Shown: one piece after another, positions 1 through 9,825 of the stretch
Numbering within the stretch: position 1 is the stretch's first letter
Layout of the letters: each line of letters starts with the position of its first letter
Origin: Bacteroidales bacterium
GTDB lineage: Bacteria > Bacteroidota > Bacteroidia > Bacteroidales > GCA-2748055
DNA length: 52,651 nt
Direction of reading: 5' to 3'
Assembly: GCA_021740585.1 (NCBI GenBank)
Contig: JAIOZM010000020.1
Location: 1-52,651, forward strand
Made by a program: the position numbers and the translations under genes
Notes under the pieces: generated by a model
What the model saw: only the letters and a program-made list of their open reading frames with translations
Databases searched by the model: none
Told to the model about the DNA's origin: nothing

Positions 1-192
1 TCATTTAAAAATAAAAAGAATCCGGACTTATGGATTAAGTTTTTAGAACTTTATCGAAAACATAACGTAGAAATTAAATGGATTAAAGGTCATGCTAATA
101 ACATCGAAAATGAGAGATGTGATGAACTGGCTGTTAAAGCATATAAAAACGGACCGCTTTCTATAGATGAAGGCTATGAAAACACACTTTAA
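1..192 (+). CDS. rnhA: Ribonuclease HI, C-terminal fragment (5' end outside window)
   Basis: An open frame enters the window in frame 1 and ends at TAA 190-192, giving 63 residues. It contains WIKGHANN followed by ENERCDELA, the signature of the RNase HI C-terminal region, where the His and Asp belong to the active site that cuts RNA in RNA-DNA hybrids during replication and repair. The spacing from the His loop to the last catalytic Asp fits the family. The N-terminal half, with the first catalytic Asp and Glu, lies upstream of base 1, so full length and start cannot be judged. The next gene begins 15 bases later on the same strand, so the two may be co-transcribed. Confidence 0.85.
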   Translation, partial: SFKNKKNPDLWIKFLELYRKHNVEIKWIKGHANNIENERCDELAVKAYKNGPLSIDEGYENTL

Positions 193-207
193 ATTTTTAC
201 CGGAAAT

Positions 208-720
208 ATGCAGAAACCGGAGAATATTATAGAATATAAAGGACACTTAACCTTCAATACTATAGGAAGACTTCTCACTATTTTAAAACAAAATATGGCG
301 GAGAAGGGAATTGAGCTGTTTTTCTATAAAAGAATGTTGTCGGTAATGATAGAGGTGCTCGAGAATATTTATAAGTATGCCGATCAATATCAGAATAACC
401 CTTATATTTCAAAAAATATTATTCCAACCTTCAGGATTGACCGGATAGGTGACACCTACCAAATAAGCTCAACAAATCCCATTAAGATTAAAGATTCAGT
501 GCTTCTTCGCAAGAAAATTGACCGTATAAATAAGACAACCGAAACCGGACTCAAACTTTTATACCGCCAGACTATATCCAATGGAAAATTTACTGAAAAA
601 GGCGGGGCCGGACTTGGATTAATAGAAATGGCCAAAATATCGGGAAACCCTATTCAGTATCAGTTTGATCCAATAAATGATGAATTCAGCCTGTATACTT
701 TAAAAGTTCTTTTTACCTGA
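208..720 (+). CDS. SiaB-like (DUF6272) protein, HATPase-fold
   Basis: A 170-residue soluble protein without signal peptide or membrane segment. It resembles the SiaB/DUF6272 group, small GHKL-ATPase-like proteins related to anti-sigma-factor kinases. Supporting motifs are an N-box-like LENIYKYA near residues 50-57 and a glycine-rich GGAGLGLIEMA near 131-141, matching the G-box of histidine-kinase-type ATPases. Proteins of this type often regulate an anti-sigma antagonist in signalling cascades, but no partner phosphatase or STAS protein is visible here. The gene follows the RNase HI end by 15 bases and converges on kdsB. The family call is from motif memory; the target is unknown. Confidence 0.65.
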   Translation: MQKPENIIEYKGHLTFNTIGRLLTILKQNMAEKGIELFFYKRMLSVMIEVLENIYKYADQYQNNPYISKNIIPTFRIDRIGDTYQISSTNPIKIKDSVLLRKKIDRINKTTETGLKLLYRQTISNGKFTEKGGAGLGLIEMAKISGNPIQYQFDPINDEFSLYTLKVLFT

Positions 721-756
721 ACCATAGACGAACAGCTGTAAATACAGAATAGATTT

Positions 757-1509
757 CTATTTGGGAAAGCCCATTTTTAATGCTTTTTGGAGGTCCTCCG
801 GGGTATCAATCCCCAGAGAATCGTATTCGGTTTCCATTACTCTGATGTTAAAACCATTCTCCAGCCATCTCAATTGTTCGAGCGATTCTGCATTCTCAAG
901 CTTGCCGGGCTGAAGAGCAGTTATTTTCTGCAATACCTCCCGTCGATAGGCATAGATACCGATATGCCGATAAAATCTATGACTCAAAAGCCATTCTTCC
1001 TTTTTGCGCTTCATAACATAGGGAATAGGTGAACGGCTAAACATGAGAGCCCTGTTGGTATTATCAAATACAACCTTAGGTTTGTTTATATCAAAAATGT
1101 CATTTTCATTATCAATTGCTTTAACAAGAGTGGCAATCTCTGTGCTCTCATCAACGAAGCACGACATTAAAACTTCAATTTGTTTACTCTCAATAAAAGG
1201 CTCGTCACCTTGTATATTAACAACTACATCAAACCCGATTCCCGGACCCTTCTCTATCGACTCCATAGCTTCGCGGCAGCGGTCTGTTCCACTTCGGTGT
1301 TCAGTGCCCGTCATAACTACATTTCCATTGAATTTTTTAACTGCATCGAATATCCTTTCATCATCCGTTGCCACATATACTTCATCTAAAACTCTTTGCG
1401 CAGCTTCGTACACCCACTGAATCATCGGTTTATCCTTAATAAGGACAAGAGGCTTGCCGGGAAACCGGGTCGATTGGTAGCGCGCCGGAATAATACCAAT
1501 AAAATCCAT
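757..1509 (-). CDS. kdsB: 3-deoxy-manno-octulosonate cytidylyltransferase
   Basis: A 250-residue protein of normal length for KdsB, the cytoplasmic enzyme that activates KDO with CTP to CMP-KDO for the lipid A inner core. Visible motifs are PARYQSTRFPGKPL at residues 8-21 (nucleotide-binding loop), VATDDERI at 46-53, HRSGTDR at 71-77 and NIQGDEP at 98-104, and the C-terminal GIDTPEDL motif is present. The ATG at 1509 is the only start that keeps the nucleotide-binding N-terminus. It is transcribed away from the sigma-54 activator gene across a 106-base shared intergenic region. With lptE two genes away, this end of the window has a lipopolysaccharide theme. Confidence 0.96.
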   Translation of the reverse strand: MDFIGIIPARYQSTRFPGKPLVLIKDKPMIQWVYEAAQRVLDEVYVATDDERIFDAVKKFNGNVVMTGTEHRSGTDRCREAMESIEKGPGIGFDVVVNIQGDEPFIESKQIEVLMSCFVDESTEIATLVKAIDNENDIFDINKPKVVFDNTNRALMFSRSPIPYVMKRKKEEWLLSHRFYRHIGIYAYRREVLQKITALQPGKLENAESLEQLRWLENGFNIRVMETEYDSLGIDTPEDLQKALKMGFPK

Positions 1510-1572
1510 AATTAATTGAAATTTTTATCGTTTTAAATTCAATTCAATATTAGTAAAAATCTTTTAAAATTG

Positions 1573-1606
1573 TAATTTTGTCAGAGCAAACAAGTTATTT
1601 TGTCAG
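1573..1606 (+). promoter_or_regulatory. Candidate promoter and 22-base-spaced direct repeat upstream of the sigma-54 activator
   Basis: TAATTTTG at 1573-1580 matches the Bacteroidota -7 consensus TAnnTTTG. The 12-base word TWATTTTGTCAG occurs at 1573-1584 and again at 1595-1606, exactly 22 bases apart. The second copy ends 9 bases before the ATG at 1616. The pair could be tandem promoters or an operator; neither is proven. Confidence 0.45.
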
Positions 1607-1615
1607 CCAGATATT

Positions 1616-2848
1616 ATGAATATACAACAAATTAAACAGCGATTCAATATAATAGGCTCTTATTATGGCCTTGATCACGCTATAAACATTGCCATGCAAG
1701 TCGCCGCCACCGACCTTACTGTACTTATCACAGGCGAAAGCGGTACAGGAAAAGAAGTTTTTCCGCAAATAATACATAGTTTGAGTGCACGAAAGCATAA
1801 TGGTTACATAGCCGTTAACTGTGGTGCCATTCCTGAAGGAACTATAGATTCTGAATTATTTGGCCATGAAAAAGGATCGTTTACCGGAGCGCATGAAGCC
1901 AGAAAAGGCTATTTTGAAGTAGCCGATGGTGGCACTATTTTTCTGGATGAAGTCGCTGAGCTACCCCTTTCCACTCAGGTACGTTTGTTGAGGGTTCTTG
2001 AATCGGGAGAATTTATGCGTGTGGGGTCCTCCAAAGTTCAAAAAACGAATATACGCATGGTTGCGGCCACCAATGTAAATGTTCTGGAAGCCATCAGGAA
2101 TAACAAATTCAGAGAGGATTTATATTACAGACTCAATACAGTTCCTATCACCGTTCCTGCCCTTCGAAAGAGAGGACCCGACATCAGTCTATTGTTCAGA
2201 AAGTTTGCGAGTGATTTTGCAGAGACCTATAGAATGCCTGCCATTGTCCTTACTGAGGATGCCAAATTCAAGCTTGAAAATTACAGCTGGCCGGGAAATA
2301 TTCGCCAATTAAAAAATTTAACTGAGCAAATATCTGTTATCGAACCGGAAAGAACCATTGATGGCGAAAAGCTTGTAAAGTACCTGCCTGATCACAATAA
2401 ATCAAATCTTCCTGCCGTAATTGAAGGAAAAATAGATAAAGAAACTTTTTCCTCTGAAAGAGAAATTTTATATAAGATTCTCTTTGATATGAAAAACGAC
2501 ATGACCGACCTGAAAAAGCTCGTTCATAGCCTGATGTCTGAGTCGCAAGACAGCTCTGAAGTAAGGAAAAATAATGCCCATTTAATAGAAAAGCTTTATG
2601 AGGAAAGGGAGACAACCGAAAGCCCTGAGTCAGCTAAGAATTTTCAATTCACCAGACCAAGAGATGAAGAAATTTCTGACACCGAGGAAATTGTTGAGGA
2701 GTCGCTAAGCCTTGCAAGTAAAGAGATTGAATTAATAAAAAAGGCCCTGTTGAAATATAACGGGAAACGGAAAAATGCCGCCATTGAGTTGGGAATTTCC
2801 GAAAGAACCTTATACAGAAAAATTAAGGAATATAATATCGATTCATAA
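1616..2848 (+). CDS. Sigma-54-dependent transcriptional activator (AAA+ plus Fis HTH, no receiver)
   Basis: A 410-residue bacterial enhancer-binding protein that hydrolyses ATP to remodel the sigma-54 RNA polymerase closed complex. The AAA+ domain starts almost at the N-terminus: Walker A GESGTGKE at 40-47, sigma-54 contact loop GSFTGA at 87-92 (Ser replaces the usual first Ala of GAFTGA), and Walker B GGTIFLDE at 105-112. A Fis-type helix-turn-helix with AAIELGISERTLYRK closes the protein. No receiver, GAF or PAS domain precedes the ATPase, so activity must be set by level or by another protein. About 100 low-conservation residues link the two domains. The stop overlaps the start of lptE by one base, indicating translational coupling, a conserved arrangement in Bacteroidota. 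Confidence 0.93.
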   Translation: MNIQQIKQRFNIIGSYYGLDHAINIAMQVAATDLTVLITGESGTGKEVFPQIIHSLSARKHNGYIAVNCGAIPEGTIDSELFGHEKGSFTGAHEARKGYFEVADGGTIFLDEVAELPLSTQVRLLRVLESGEFMRVGSSKVQKTNIRMVAATNVNVLEAIRNNKFREDLYYRLNTVPITVPALRKRGPDISLLFRKFASDFAETYRMPAIVLTEDAKFKLENYSWPGNIRQLKNLTEQISVIEPERTIDGEKLVKYLPDHNKSNLPAVIEGKIDKETFSSEREILYKILFDMKNDMTDLKKLVHSLMSESQDSSEVRKNNAHLIEKLYEERETTESPESAKNFQFTRPRDEEISDTEEIVEESLSLASKEIELIKKALLKYNGKRKNAAIELGISERTLYRKIKEYNIDS

Positions 2849-3399
2849 TGAATAATATACAAGCAGTTAAACCCGGAAAGAATTATCTGAGCACCTTAAA
2901 GGGAGTACTATTTTTAATGCTTTTAGCGGTTAGCCTGTTGCCTTCCTGCAAAATAAGTTATTCCCTGAGCGGAACAAATATTCCCATTGAAATTACGACC
3001 TTCTCTGTGCAGTACTTCCCCAACCGTGCTCCATTGGTTCAGGCGCAATTAAGTCAGATATTCACTGATGCCTTAAAAGATAAAGTTGAAGGTCAGACAA
3101 GACTTGAAATGGTAACCGGTTTTGGGGACGTTGATTTTTCAGGTGAGATAAAAAGCTACGAAACGCGTCCCACTGCTATCACCGGTAATGAAACAGCTGC
3201 CATAAACCGGCTTACCATCAGCATTAGAGTTATGTACACCAATTCTTTTAATCCTGAAGAAAGTTTCGACACCGAATTTTCCAGATATGAAGATTACCCG
3301 AGCTCAAGTAATCTTTCTGATGTGGAGGATGAATTAATTGAGCTTATAGTGGAGAATATAATTGAAGATATTTTTAACAAAGCTTTCGTAAACTGGTAG
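2848..3399 (+). CDS. lptE: LptE-like LPS-assembly lipoprotein
   Basis: A 183-residue exported lipoprotein. A hydrophobic segment at about residues 19-33 leads into a lipobox with Cys34 (LLPSCK), followed by YSLSG and a small alpha/beta domain typical of the Bacteroidota LptE family. LptE plugs the LptD barrel in the outer membrane and helps insert lipopolysaccharide. The ATG overlaps the stop of the upstream sigma-54 activator by one base, and a TPR-type gene and secG follow at 4 and 8 bases, so 1616-4461 is likely one operon. Sequence similarity within LptE is low across phyla; the call rests on lipobox, length and gene order. Confidence 0.8.
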   Translation: MNNIQAVKPGKNYLSTLKGVLFLMLLAVSLLPSCKISYSLSGTNIPIEITTFSVQYFPNRAPLVQAQLSQIFTDALKDKVEGQTRLEMVTGFGDVDFSGEIKSYETRPTAITGNETAAINRLTISIRVMYTNSFNPEESFDTEFSRYEDYPSSSNLSDVEDELIELIVENIIEDIFNKAFVNW

Positions 3400-3403
3400 T
3401 AAT

Positions 3404-4111
3404 ATGGAAACTGAAAAAATTAAAAACATAATTTTTACAAAGAATATTGCGCAAATTAATCCTTCCGATTTAAAAGCTTTGATTGCTGAGTTCCCATATT
3501 TCGATATTTTGCACTTAATTGAATTAATGCACATTAAGGAAAATGATCCCAAAAAATTCAAAAACATCCTTCCTGCTTCAGCCATCTTTTTTAGCGATAA
3601 GAAAATACTTCACAGCTTGTTAAATTCTGATTTGAGAAACCGGCTTCTCAACGAACATGCACATGGAGACATTGCGGTATTGAAAGATTCTGAATCAGAG
3701 GCATTAATAAATGAGGCTGATACCAATTCTTTACTCGATTTTACAGATTCCGGATCAGAAAAAATTAATGTTACTGACCATGAGAGCCAAATCCCTCAGG
3801 CAGAAGAAGAAAATGCTGAAGAGGAATCTAATCCGGAACAAGAAATGTCACTCATCGACCGGTTTCTCATTGAAGAACCGGGACCAATAAGGGCTGATAA
3901 AAAAACAACATTAACCGGTGATGTTTCACAAGCCAGCGTATTGGAAAGCGAAAACCTCTTAACAGACACGTTAGCAAAGATTTATGTTAAACAAGGTCTT
4001 TACAACAAGGCAATTTACGCTTACGAAAAATTAAGTTTGAAATATCCGGAAAAAAGTGTTTACTTTGCGTCGCAAATTAAAGAAATTACAGAAGTTATAA
4101 ATAAAAAATAA
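3404..4111 (+). CDS. Hypothetical protein with C-terminal TPR-like helices
   Basis: A 235-residue protein without signal peptide. Residues 1-75 look helical. A Glu/Asp-rich, probably disordered segment follows (about 90-150, rich in EE and DS runs). The last ~50 residues contain LAKIYVKQGLYNKAIYAYEK, a good tetratricopeptide-type helix pair. A protein of this shape between lptE and secG is common in Bacteroidota, but I know of no assigned function. The TPR suggests a protein-protein interaction role. It is 4 bases after lptE and 8 bases before secG, so surely co-transcribed. Confidence 0.75.
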   Translation: METEKIKNIIFTKNIAQINPSDLKALIAEFPYFDILHLIELMHIKENDPKKFKNILPASAIFFSDKKILHSLLNSDLRNRLLNEHAHGDIAVLKDSESEALINEADTNSLLDFTDSGSEKINVTDHESQIPQAEEENAEEESNPEQEMSLIDRFLIEEPGPIRADKKTTLTGDVSQASVLESENLLTDTLAKIYVKQGLYNKAIYAYEKLSLKYPEKSVYFASQIKEITEVINKK

Positions 4112-4119
4112 AAACCATT

Positions 4120-4461
4120 ATGCACACCTTATTTGTGATATTGATATTGATTGTATGTGTTCTTCTTACTCTTATTGTTTTGGTTCAGAACTCAAAAGGT
4201 GGAGGTCTTGCTTCCAATTTTTCTTCTTCAAACCAATTTATGGGTGTAAGAAAAACAACAGATTTTTTAGAAAAAGCTACCTGGACCCTTGCTTCAGCAT
4301 TATTGGTTTTCAGCCTTCTTGCCACCATTACTCTTCCTAAAGTAAAGGTAGATGAGAGATCAAGAGTAGAAGGACAGTTTGATGCCACCCTTCTGGATCA
4401 GCCAGCAGGAAATACCATCAGCTTACCTGAATCAACCGATGAATCAGGAAATCCCGAATAA
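4120..4461 (+). CDS. secG: Preprotein translocase subunit SecG
   Basis: A 113-residue membrane protein with two transmembrane helices (about residues 3-23 and 52-73) joined by the conserved loop VQNSKGGGLASNF and FMGVRKTTDFLEK, the SecG signature. SecG assists SecYEG-SecA protein export in the inner membrane. The C-terminal tail beyond helix two is acidic and longer than in Escherichia coli, as is usual in this phylum. It ends the sigma-54 activator-lptE-TPR-secG operon: a strong terminator hairpin begins 26 bases after the stop. Confidence 0.93.
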   Translation: MHTLFVILILIVCVLLTLIVLVQNSKGGGLASNFSSSNQFMGVRKTTDFLEKATWTLASALLVFSLLATITLPKVKVDERSRVEGQFDATLLDQPAGNTISLPESTDESGNPE

Positions 4462-4486
4462 ATAAATTCGAAATAAAAGTCTAACG

Positions 4487-4521
4487 AAGTGTCAGTCTGT
4501 CATACAGCTGACACTTTTTTT
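4487..4521 (+). terminator. Rho-independent terminator after secG
   Basis: A perfect 9-base stem, AAGTGTCAG at 4487-4495 with CTGACACTT at 4508-4516, has a 12-base loop and runs into a T tract. The rest of 4522-4713 holds no ORF. I saw no CIRCE element (TTAGCACTC-N9-GAGTGCTAA) before groES. Confidence 0.88.
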
Positions 4522-4713
4522 ATTTTCAAAAAGAAGCATAATATTTAAATGTATTCTGCTGACTTAATGATTATTACTATCAATAGCCGGGAGTTAGGCC
4601 ATAGTGCCGGATGCAAATTTGTCGTAACCGGTTGTGATAAAACCTGATAATTGCCTTTGGCATAATATGTGATTAAAGAAGCCTAGAAAAAATTAAACAT
4701 AAAACTATATAAA

Positions 4714-4992
4714 ATGGCAGAAATAAATGTAAAACCTCTTTCAGACAGGGTGGTTGTTGAGCCCCTTGAAGCAGAATTAGTTACTTCAAGCGGAATAATC
4801 ATTCCTGATTCAGCCAAGGAGAAACCACAAAAAGGAACAGTTGTGGCTGTAGGCCCTGGTGTAGGCGATGTAAAAATGCAGGTTAAAAAAGGTGATGTGG
4901 TTCTGTATGGAAAATATACAGGAACAGAGATAAACGTCGACGGAAAAGACTACCTGATAATGCAGGAATCTGAAATTTTAGCAATTATTTAA
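4714..4992 (+). CDS. groES: Co-chaperonin GroES
   Basis: A 92-residue protein of standard GroES length. The N-terminal beta strand [11 protein letters not shown] is followed by the mobile loop [18 protein letters not shown], whose SGIIIPD motif docks to GroEL, and the barrel motif [13 protein letters not shown] is conserved. It caps the GroEL ring for ATP-driven folding of cytoplasmic proteins. groEL starts 33 bases downstream, so they form the usual bicistronic operon. The 190-base gap upstream of groES shows no CIRCE inverted repeat, so HrcA control is not supported by this sequence. Confidence 0.97.
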   Translation: MAEINVKPLSDRVVVEPLEAELVTSSGIIIPDSAKEKPQKGTVVAVGPGVGDVKMQVKKGDVVLYGKYTGTEINVDGKDYLIMQESEILAII

Positions 4993-5013
4993 GAACAAAA
5001 AAACAATTTATAA

Positions 5014-6672
<1,659 letters not shown>

Positions 6673-6698
6673 TCACAATTCACACTATATATTTCAAG

Positions 6699-6736
6699 GG
6701 GGCTGTCTCAAATTTGATTTTGAGATGGCCCCTTTT
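6699..6736 (+). terminator. Hairpin terminator after groEL
   Basis: Stem parts GGGGC 6699-6703 with GCCCC 6728-6732, and TCTCAAA 6706-6712 with TTTGAGA 6719-6725, are separated by a TG/TG internal loop and followed by TTTT. It also forms the left end of the possible mobile element at 6699-7067. Confidence 0.75.
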
Positions 6737-7067
6737 CATATGGGGAAATATAAAGATTTAATTAACATAGTTTTTTTTATATGCGCAATTTGCCATAGGT
6801 AGAAATGCGTGCAGGCCCGAGCGATTTTGAGAGCCCGCAGATTGAAACCCGATAAAATAAAAGGTTGGGAACGATTTGCTTAAGTTACCTTGACAGTTGA
6901 ACACGATTACCTACCTGCCGGCAGGCAGGAATCGCTCTTGATTTTTTTGCATACTTTTTTTATCAAGAACCTTTAGCTCATGAGGTACTCCGAATAAAAA
7001 AAGTATGAGCCCGCCCCGGCTTGAGGAGCAAACATAAAAAAAACTCTCTCATTTTTGAAACAGCCTC
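6699..7067. repeat. Non-coding stretch with MITE-like inverted-repeat ends
   Basis: This 369-base part of the groEL-deacylase gap has no credible ORF. Its left end starts GGGGCTGTCTCAAA. The reverse complement of its right end (7054-7067) starts GAGGCTGTTTCAAA, matching at 12 of 14 positions. Inside are the REP-like palindrome CCTGCCGGCAGG near 6914-6925 and a perfect 14-base inverted repeat, CATACTTTTTTTAT at 6950-6963 with its complement at 6994-7007. Ends of this kind resemble IS termini in Bacteroidota, so a miniature inverted-repeat element or IS remnant is possible. I could not see a clear target-site duplication. Confidence 0.45.
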
Positions 7068-7123
7068 TTTTTCATTGCTGCCTTTGTCAGCTAAAAATAT
7101 AAATCCTAACTTTCATAAAAAAA

Positions 7124-7618
7124 ATGAACAGATATTCAAGGTCAGAGGTGCTTACGTTTCTAAAAGAAAACAAGATAAATCATACAGAAGTACTCGTTGA
7201 TACTGAATCATTCCCCCCACCGGATGATTTCTGGACAGATCGCAAAATAAGGCGATGCAAAAATCTTTTTTTCAGAGATAATCACGGCAAAAACCACTTT
7301 TTAGTCATTTTTGATTATTACAAAAAGATGGATATGAAGAAATTGTCGGATGCTGTGGGAAGAGGCAGTCTGAGCTTCGCCTCCGGATGGCGGCTTGAGA
7401 AATATCTCGACCTCAAACCGGGTTTTTTATCTGTTTTTGGCCTTTTAAACGATGAAGAAAATCATGTTAAAGTAATTCTCGATAAAGAACTGAATACAGA
7501 TATACTGCTAAGCTTCCTTCCTAACACCGTGGGCGGTTCGTTTATATCCCTCACATATAACGATTTACTTAACTTTATATCCAAAGCCGGGAATGAAGTT
7601 ATTGAAACTGAAATATAA
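7124..7618 (+). CDS. Prolyl-tRNA editing deacylase-like protein (YbaK/ProX family)
   Basis: A 164-residue cytoplasmic protein of the YbaK/prolyl-tRNA-synthetase-associated domain family, which hydrolyses mischarged aminoacyl-tRNA (Ala-tRNA-Pro in characterised ProXp-ala/PrdX members). Matching blocks are KNLFFRDNHGKN near residues 47-58, LSFASGWRLEKYLDLKPGFLS near 86-106 and FGLLNDEENHVKVILDKEL near 108-126. The segment RKIRRCKNLF corresponds to the K-rich substrate pocket. Length is normal. It stands alone between the repeat element and lepA, 100 bases before lepA. Which amino acid it edits cannot be fixed by reading alone. Confidence 0.82.
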   Translation: MNRYSRSEVLTFLKENKINHTEVLVDTESFPPPDDFWTDRKIRRCKNLFFRDNHGKNHFLVIFDYYKKMDMKKLSDAVGRGSLSFASGWRLEKYLDLKPGFLSVFGLLNDEENHVKVILDKELNTDILLSFLPNTVGGSFISLTYNDLLNFISKAGNEVIETEI

Positions 7619-7693
7619 TACTGATTCCAAAAAATACCGGTATTTTTTATTCCCTGCCTGCCCGGAAAATCGATTCTTTTTCGCTAAAATGAC

Positions 7694-7701
7694 TATATTT
7701 A
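7694..7701 (+). promoter_or_regulatory. Candidate -7 promoter element for lepA
   Basis: TATATTTA, one mismatch from TAnnTTTG, lies 18 bases before the lepA ATG at 7719. Confidence 0.35.
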
Positions 7702-7718
7702 CACACAATTTATAATAA

Positions 7719-9509
7719 ATGAAGCACATAAGGAATTTCTGTATTATTGCACATATTGACCATGGTAAATCCACCCTGGCAGACAGGCTGTTGCAATATA
7801 CAGGTACTGTTCAGGAACGGGATTTTAAAGATCAGGTCCTCGATAATATGGATCTGGAAAGGGAAAGGGGAATTACTATTAAGAGTCACGCAATTCAAAT
7901 GGACTTTAAAGATGATTCCGGTAAGGCCTATACTTTAAATCTTATTGATACTCCCGGACATGTGGACTTCTCTTACGAAGTTTCAAGATCGATAGCTGCC
8001 TGCGAAGGAGCTTTGCTGATTGTTGATGCAACCCAGGGAATTCAGGCACAAACGATTTCTGTTCTGTATAAAGCCATCGAAAGTAATCTGGAAATTATTC
8101 CTGTTATGAATAAAATGGACATGGACAATGCCATGCCCGATGAGGTTAGAGATCAGATAATTGATCTTATTGGCTGTGATAATGATGATATAATTGAAGC
8201 AAGCGGAAAAACAGGATACGGCGTAGATAAAATTCTGGATGCGATTATCACTAAAATCCCTCCTCCCACCGGCGATCCGGATGCCCCTTTACAAGCATTG
8301 ATATTTGACTCCGTTTATAATAATTTCAGAGGCATCTTTGCCTATTTCCGCATACTTAATGGCACAATTAGTAAGGGTGATCTGGTTAAATTTTTTGCTA
8401 CAAAAAAAGAATACAATGCCGATGAAGTGGGTGTTTTGAGATTAAAACCCGAACCACGAAAGGAATTAAAAGCCGGTGATGTTGGCTATATTATTTCGGG
8501 GATTAAAACTTCCAAAGAAGTAAAAGTGGGTGATACCATTACCCATGTTGACCGGCCCTGTACGGAGGCAATTGAGGGATTTGAAAACGTAAAACCAATG
8601 CTTTATGCCGGTATTTACCCGGTAGATGCTGACGATTATGAAGAATTGCGCTCTTCTATAGAAAAACTTCAGCTTAACGATGCTTCACTTACATTTATTC
8701 CTGAATCGTCTGTGGCACTCGGATTTGGATTCCGTTGTGGATTTCTTGGTCTCCTGCACATGGAAATTATTCAGGAACGTTTGGATCGCGAATTCGATAT
8801 GGACGTAATCACCACGGTACCAAACGTTTCCTATGATGTATATACCAGAAAAGGTGAGAAAATTGAAGTTCATAATCCATCAGGCTTACCGGATCTTACC
8901 CTTATCGATTACATTAAAGAACCCTATATTTCAGCCCAGGTAATTTCGAAGGCAGAATATATCGGTCCGGTTATGAAACTTTGTCTCGACAAAAGAGGCG
9001 TGCTTAAAAATCAGGTTTATTTAACTTCAAACCGTGTAGAGCTAAGTTTTGAACTACCGCTTGCTGAAATCGTATTTGATTTTTACGACAAGCTCAAGTC
9101 CATTTCAAAAGGTTATGCATCTTTCGATTATTACACCAGCAGTTTCGAAAAAGCCGACCTTGTACGTCTCGACATACTACTGAACGGAGAAATGGTAGAT
9201 GCACTCAGCACCCTTATTCACAGAGCCAATGCCCATAGTTTTGGAAAAAGAATGTGCGAAAAGCTTAAAGAATTAATTCCACGGCAACAATTTGATATCG
9301 CCATTCAGGCTGCTATTGGAGCCAAAATTATTTCTCGCGAAACCGTTAAAGCTGTTCGAAAAGATGTTACTGCAAAATGCTATGGTGGTGATATTACACG
9401 AAAGCGAAAGCTTTTAGAGAAGCAGAAAAAAGGAAAGAAAAGAATGAGACAGGTTGGGAATGTGGAAGTTCCACAAACGGCATTTTTAGCGGTATTGAAA
9501 TTGGATTAA
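7719..9509 (+). CDS. lepA: Translation elongation factor 4 (back-translocating GTPase)
   Basis: A 596-residue GTPase of normal LepA length. G1 is AHIDHGKS at 11-18, G2 lies in [10 protein letters not shown]3 is DTPGH and G4 is NKMD. Domain II follows, then the LepA-specific C-terminal domain with [19 protein letters not shown] and the basic [13 protein letters not shown] tail. It acts on stalled ribosomes and, at the membrane, on storage of the factor under stress. It is monocistronic as far as visible, with a gene on the opposite strand converging 57 bases downstream. The start was chosen because [18 protein letters not shown] is the canonical N-terminus. Confidence 0.97.
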   Translation: MKHIRNFCIIAHIDHGKSTLADRLLQYTGTVQERDFKDQVLDNMDLERERGITIKSHAIQMDFKDDSGKAYTLNLIDTPGHVDFSYEVSRSIAACEGALLIVDATQGIQAQTISVLYKAIESNLEIIPVMNKMDMDNAMPDEVRDQIIDLIGCDNDDIIEASGKTGYGVDKILDAIITKIPPPTGDPDAPLQALIFDSVYNNFRGIFAYFRILNGTISKGDLVKFFATKKEYNADEVGVLRLKPEPRKELKAGDVGYIISGIKTSKEVKVGDTITHVDRPCTEAIEGFENVKPMLYAGIYPVDADDYEELRSSIEKLQLNDASLTFIPESSVALGFGFRCGFLGLLHMEIIQERLDREFDMDVITTVPNVSYDVYTRKGEKIEVHNPSGLPDLTLIDYIKEPYISAQVISKAEYIGPVMKLCLDKRGVLKNQVYLTSNRVELSFELPLAEIVFDFYDKLKSISKGYASFDYYTSSFEKADLVRLDILLNGEMVDALSTLIHRANAHSFGKRMCEKLKELIPRQQFDIAIQAAIGAKIISRETVKAVRKDVTAKCYGGDITRKRKLLEKQKKGKKRMRQVGNVEVPQTAFLAVLKLD

Positions 9510-9566
9510 TTTCACATAGAAAGTCATAAAAAACTACATTTTTAGTGATTTATAACTTCCTCTGTA

Positions 9567-9794
9567 TTATTTTTTGCCTTTTATTTTATCACGTAGTGCT
9601 TTTTCTTCCCTTATTTTATTAATAATTACCAGAATAAAAAACACAACAGTAAGAAACATAAAAATATAGGCAACAGTTTTGAATTGCTCAGGGTGAACCC
9701 AGAATGAATATACCGAGTAAAAGAAAATTAAGGCCCCTGTGATCCCAAGACTCAGAATGGCAATTTTCATTGTTTTATTACTTTGTTTTATCAT
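9567..9794 (-). CDS. Small two-helix membrane protein
   Basis: A 75-residue protein with two predicted transmembrane helices (about residues 10-28 and 42-60) and a Lys-rich C-terminal tail, KIREEKALRDKIKGKK. I do not recognise a family. It lies 31 bases downstream of the response regulator gene on the same strand and may be the last gene of that operon. The alternative start Met9 would leave the helices intact. Being short and of simple composition, it could be a false ORF, but the clean two-helix pattern argues for a real gene. Confidence 0.55.
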   Translation of the reverse strand: MIKQSNKTMKIAILSLGITGALIFFYSVYSFWVHPEQFKTVAYIFMFLTVVFFILVIINKIREEKALRDKIKGKK

Positions 9795-9825
9795 CTTATT
9801 ATTTTAATAGTTTAACAGATTAATT

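Noticed and set aside
1043..1420. Long opposite-strand ORFs inside kdsB, leuS and susC
   Set aside because: They are antisense shadows without start context, motifs or plausible composition.
4522..4713. CIRCE operator before groES
   Set aside because: No TTAGCACTC inverted repeat is visible in the gap.
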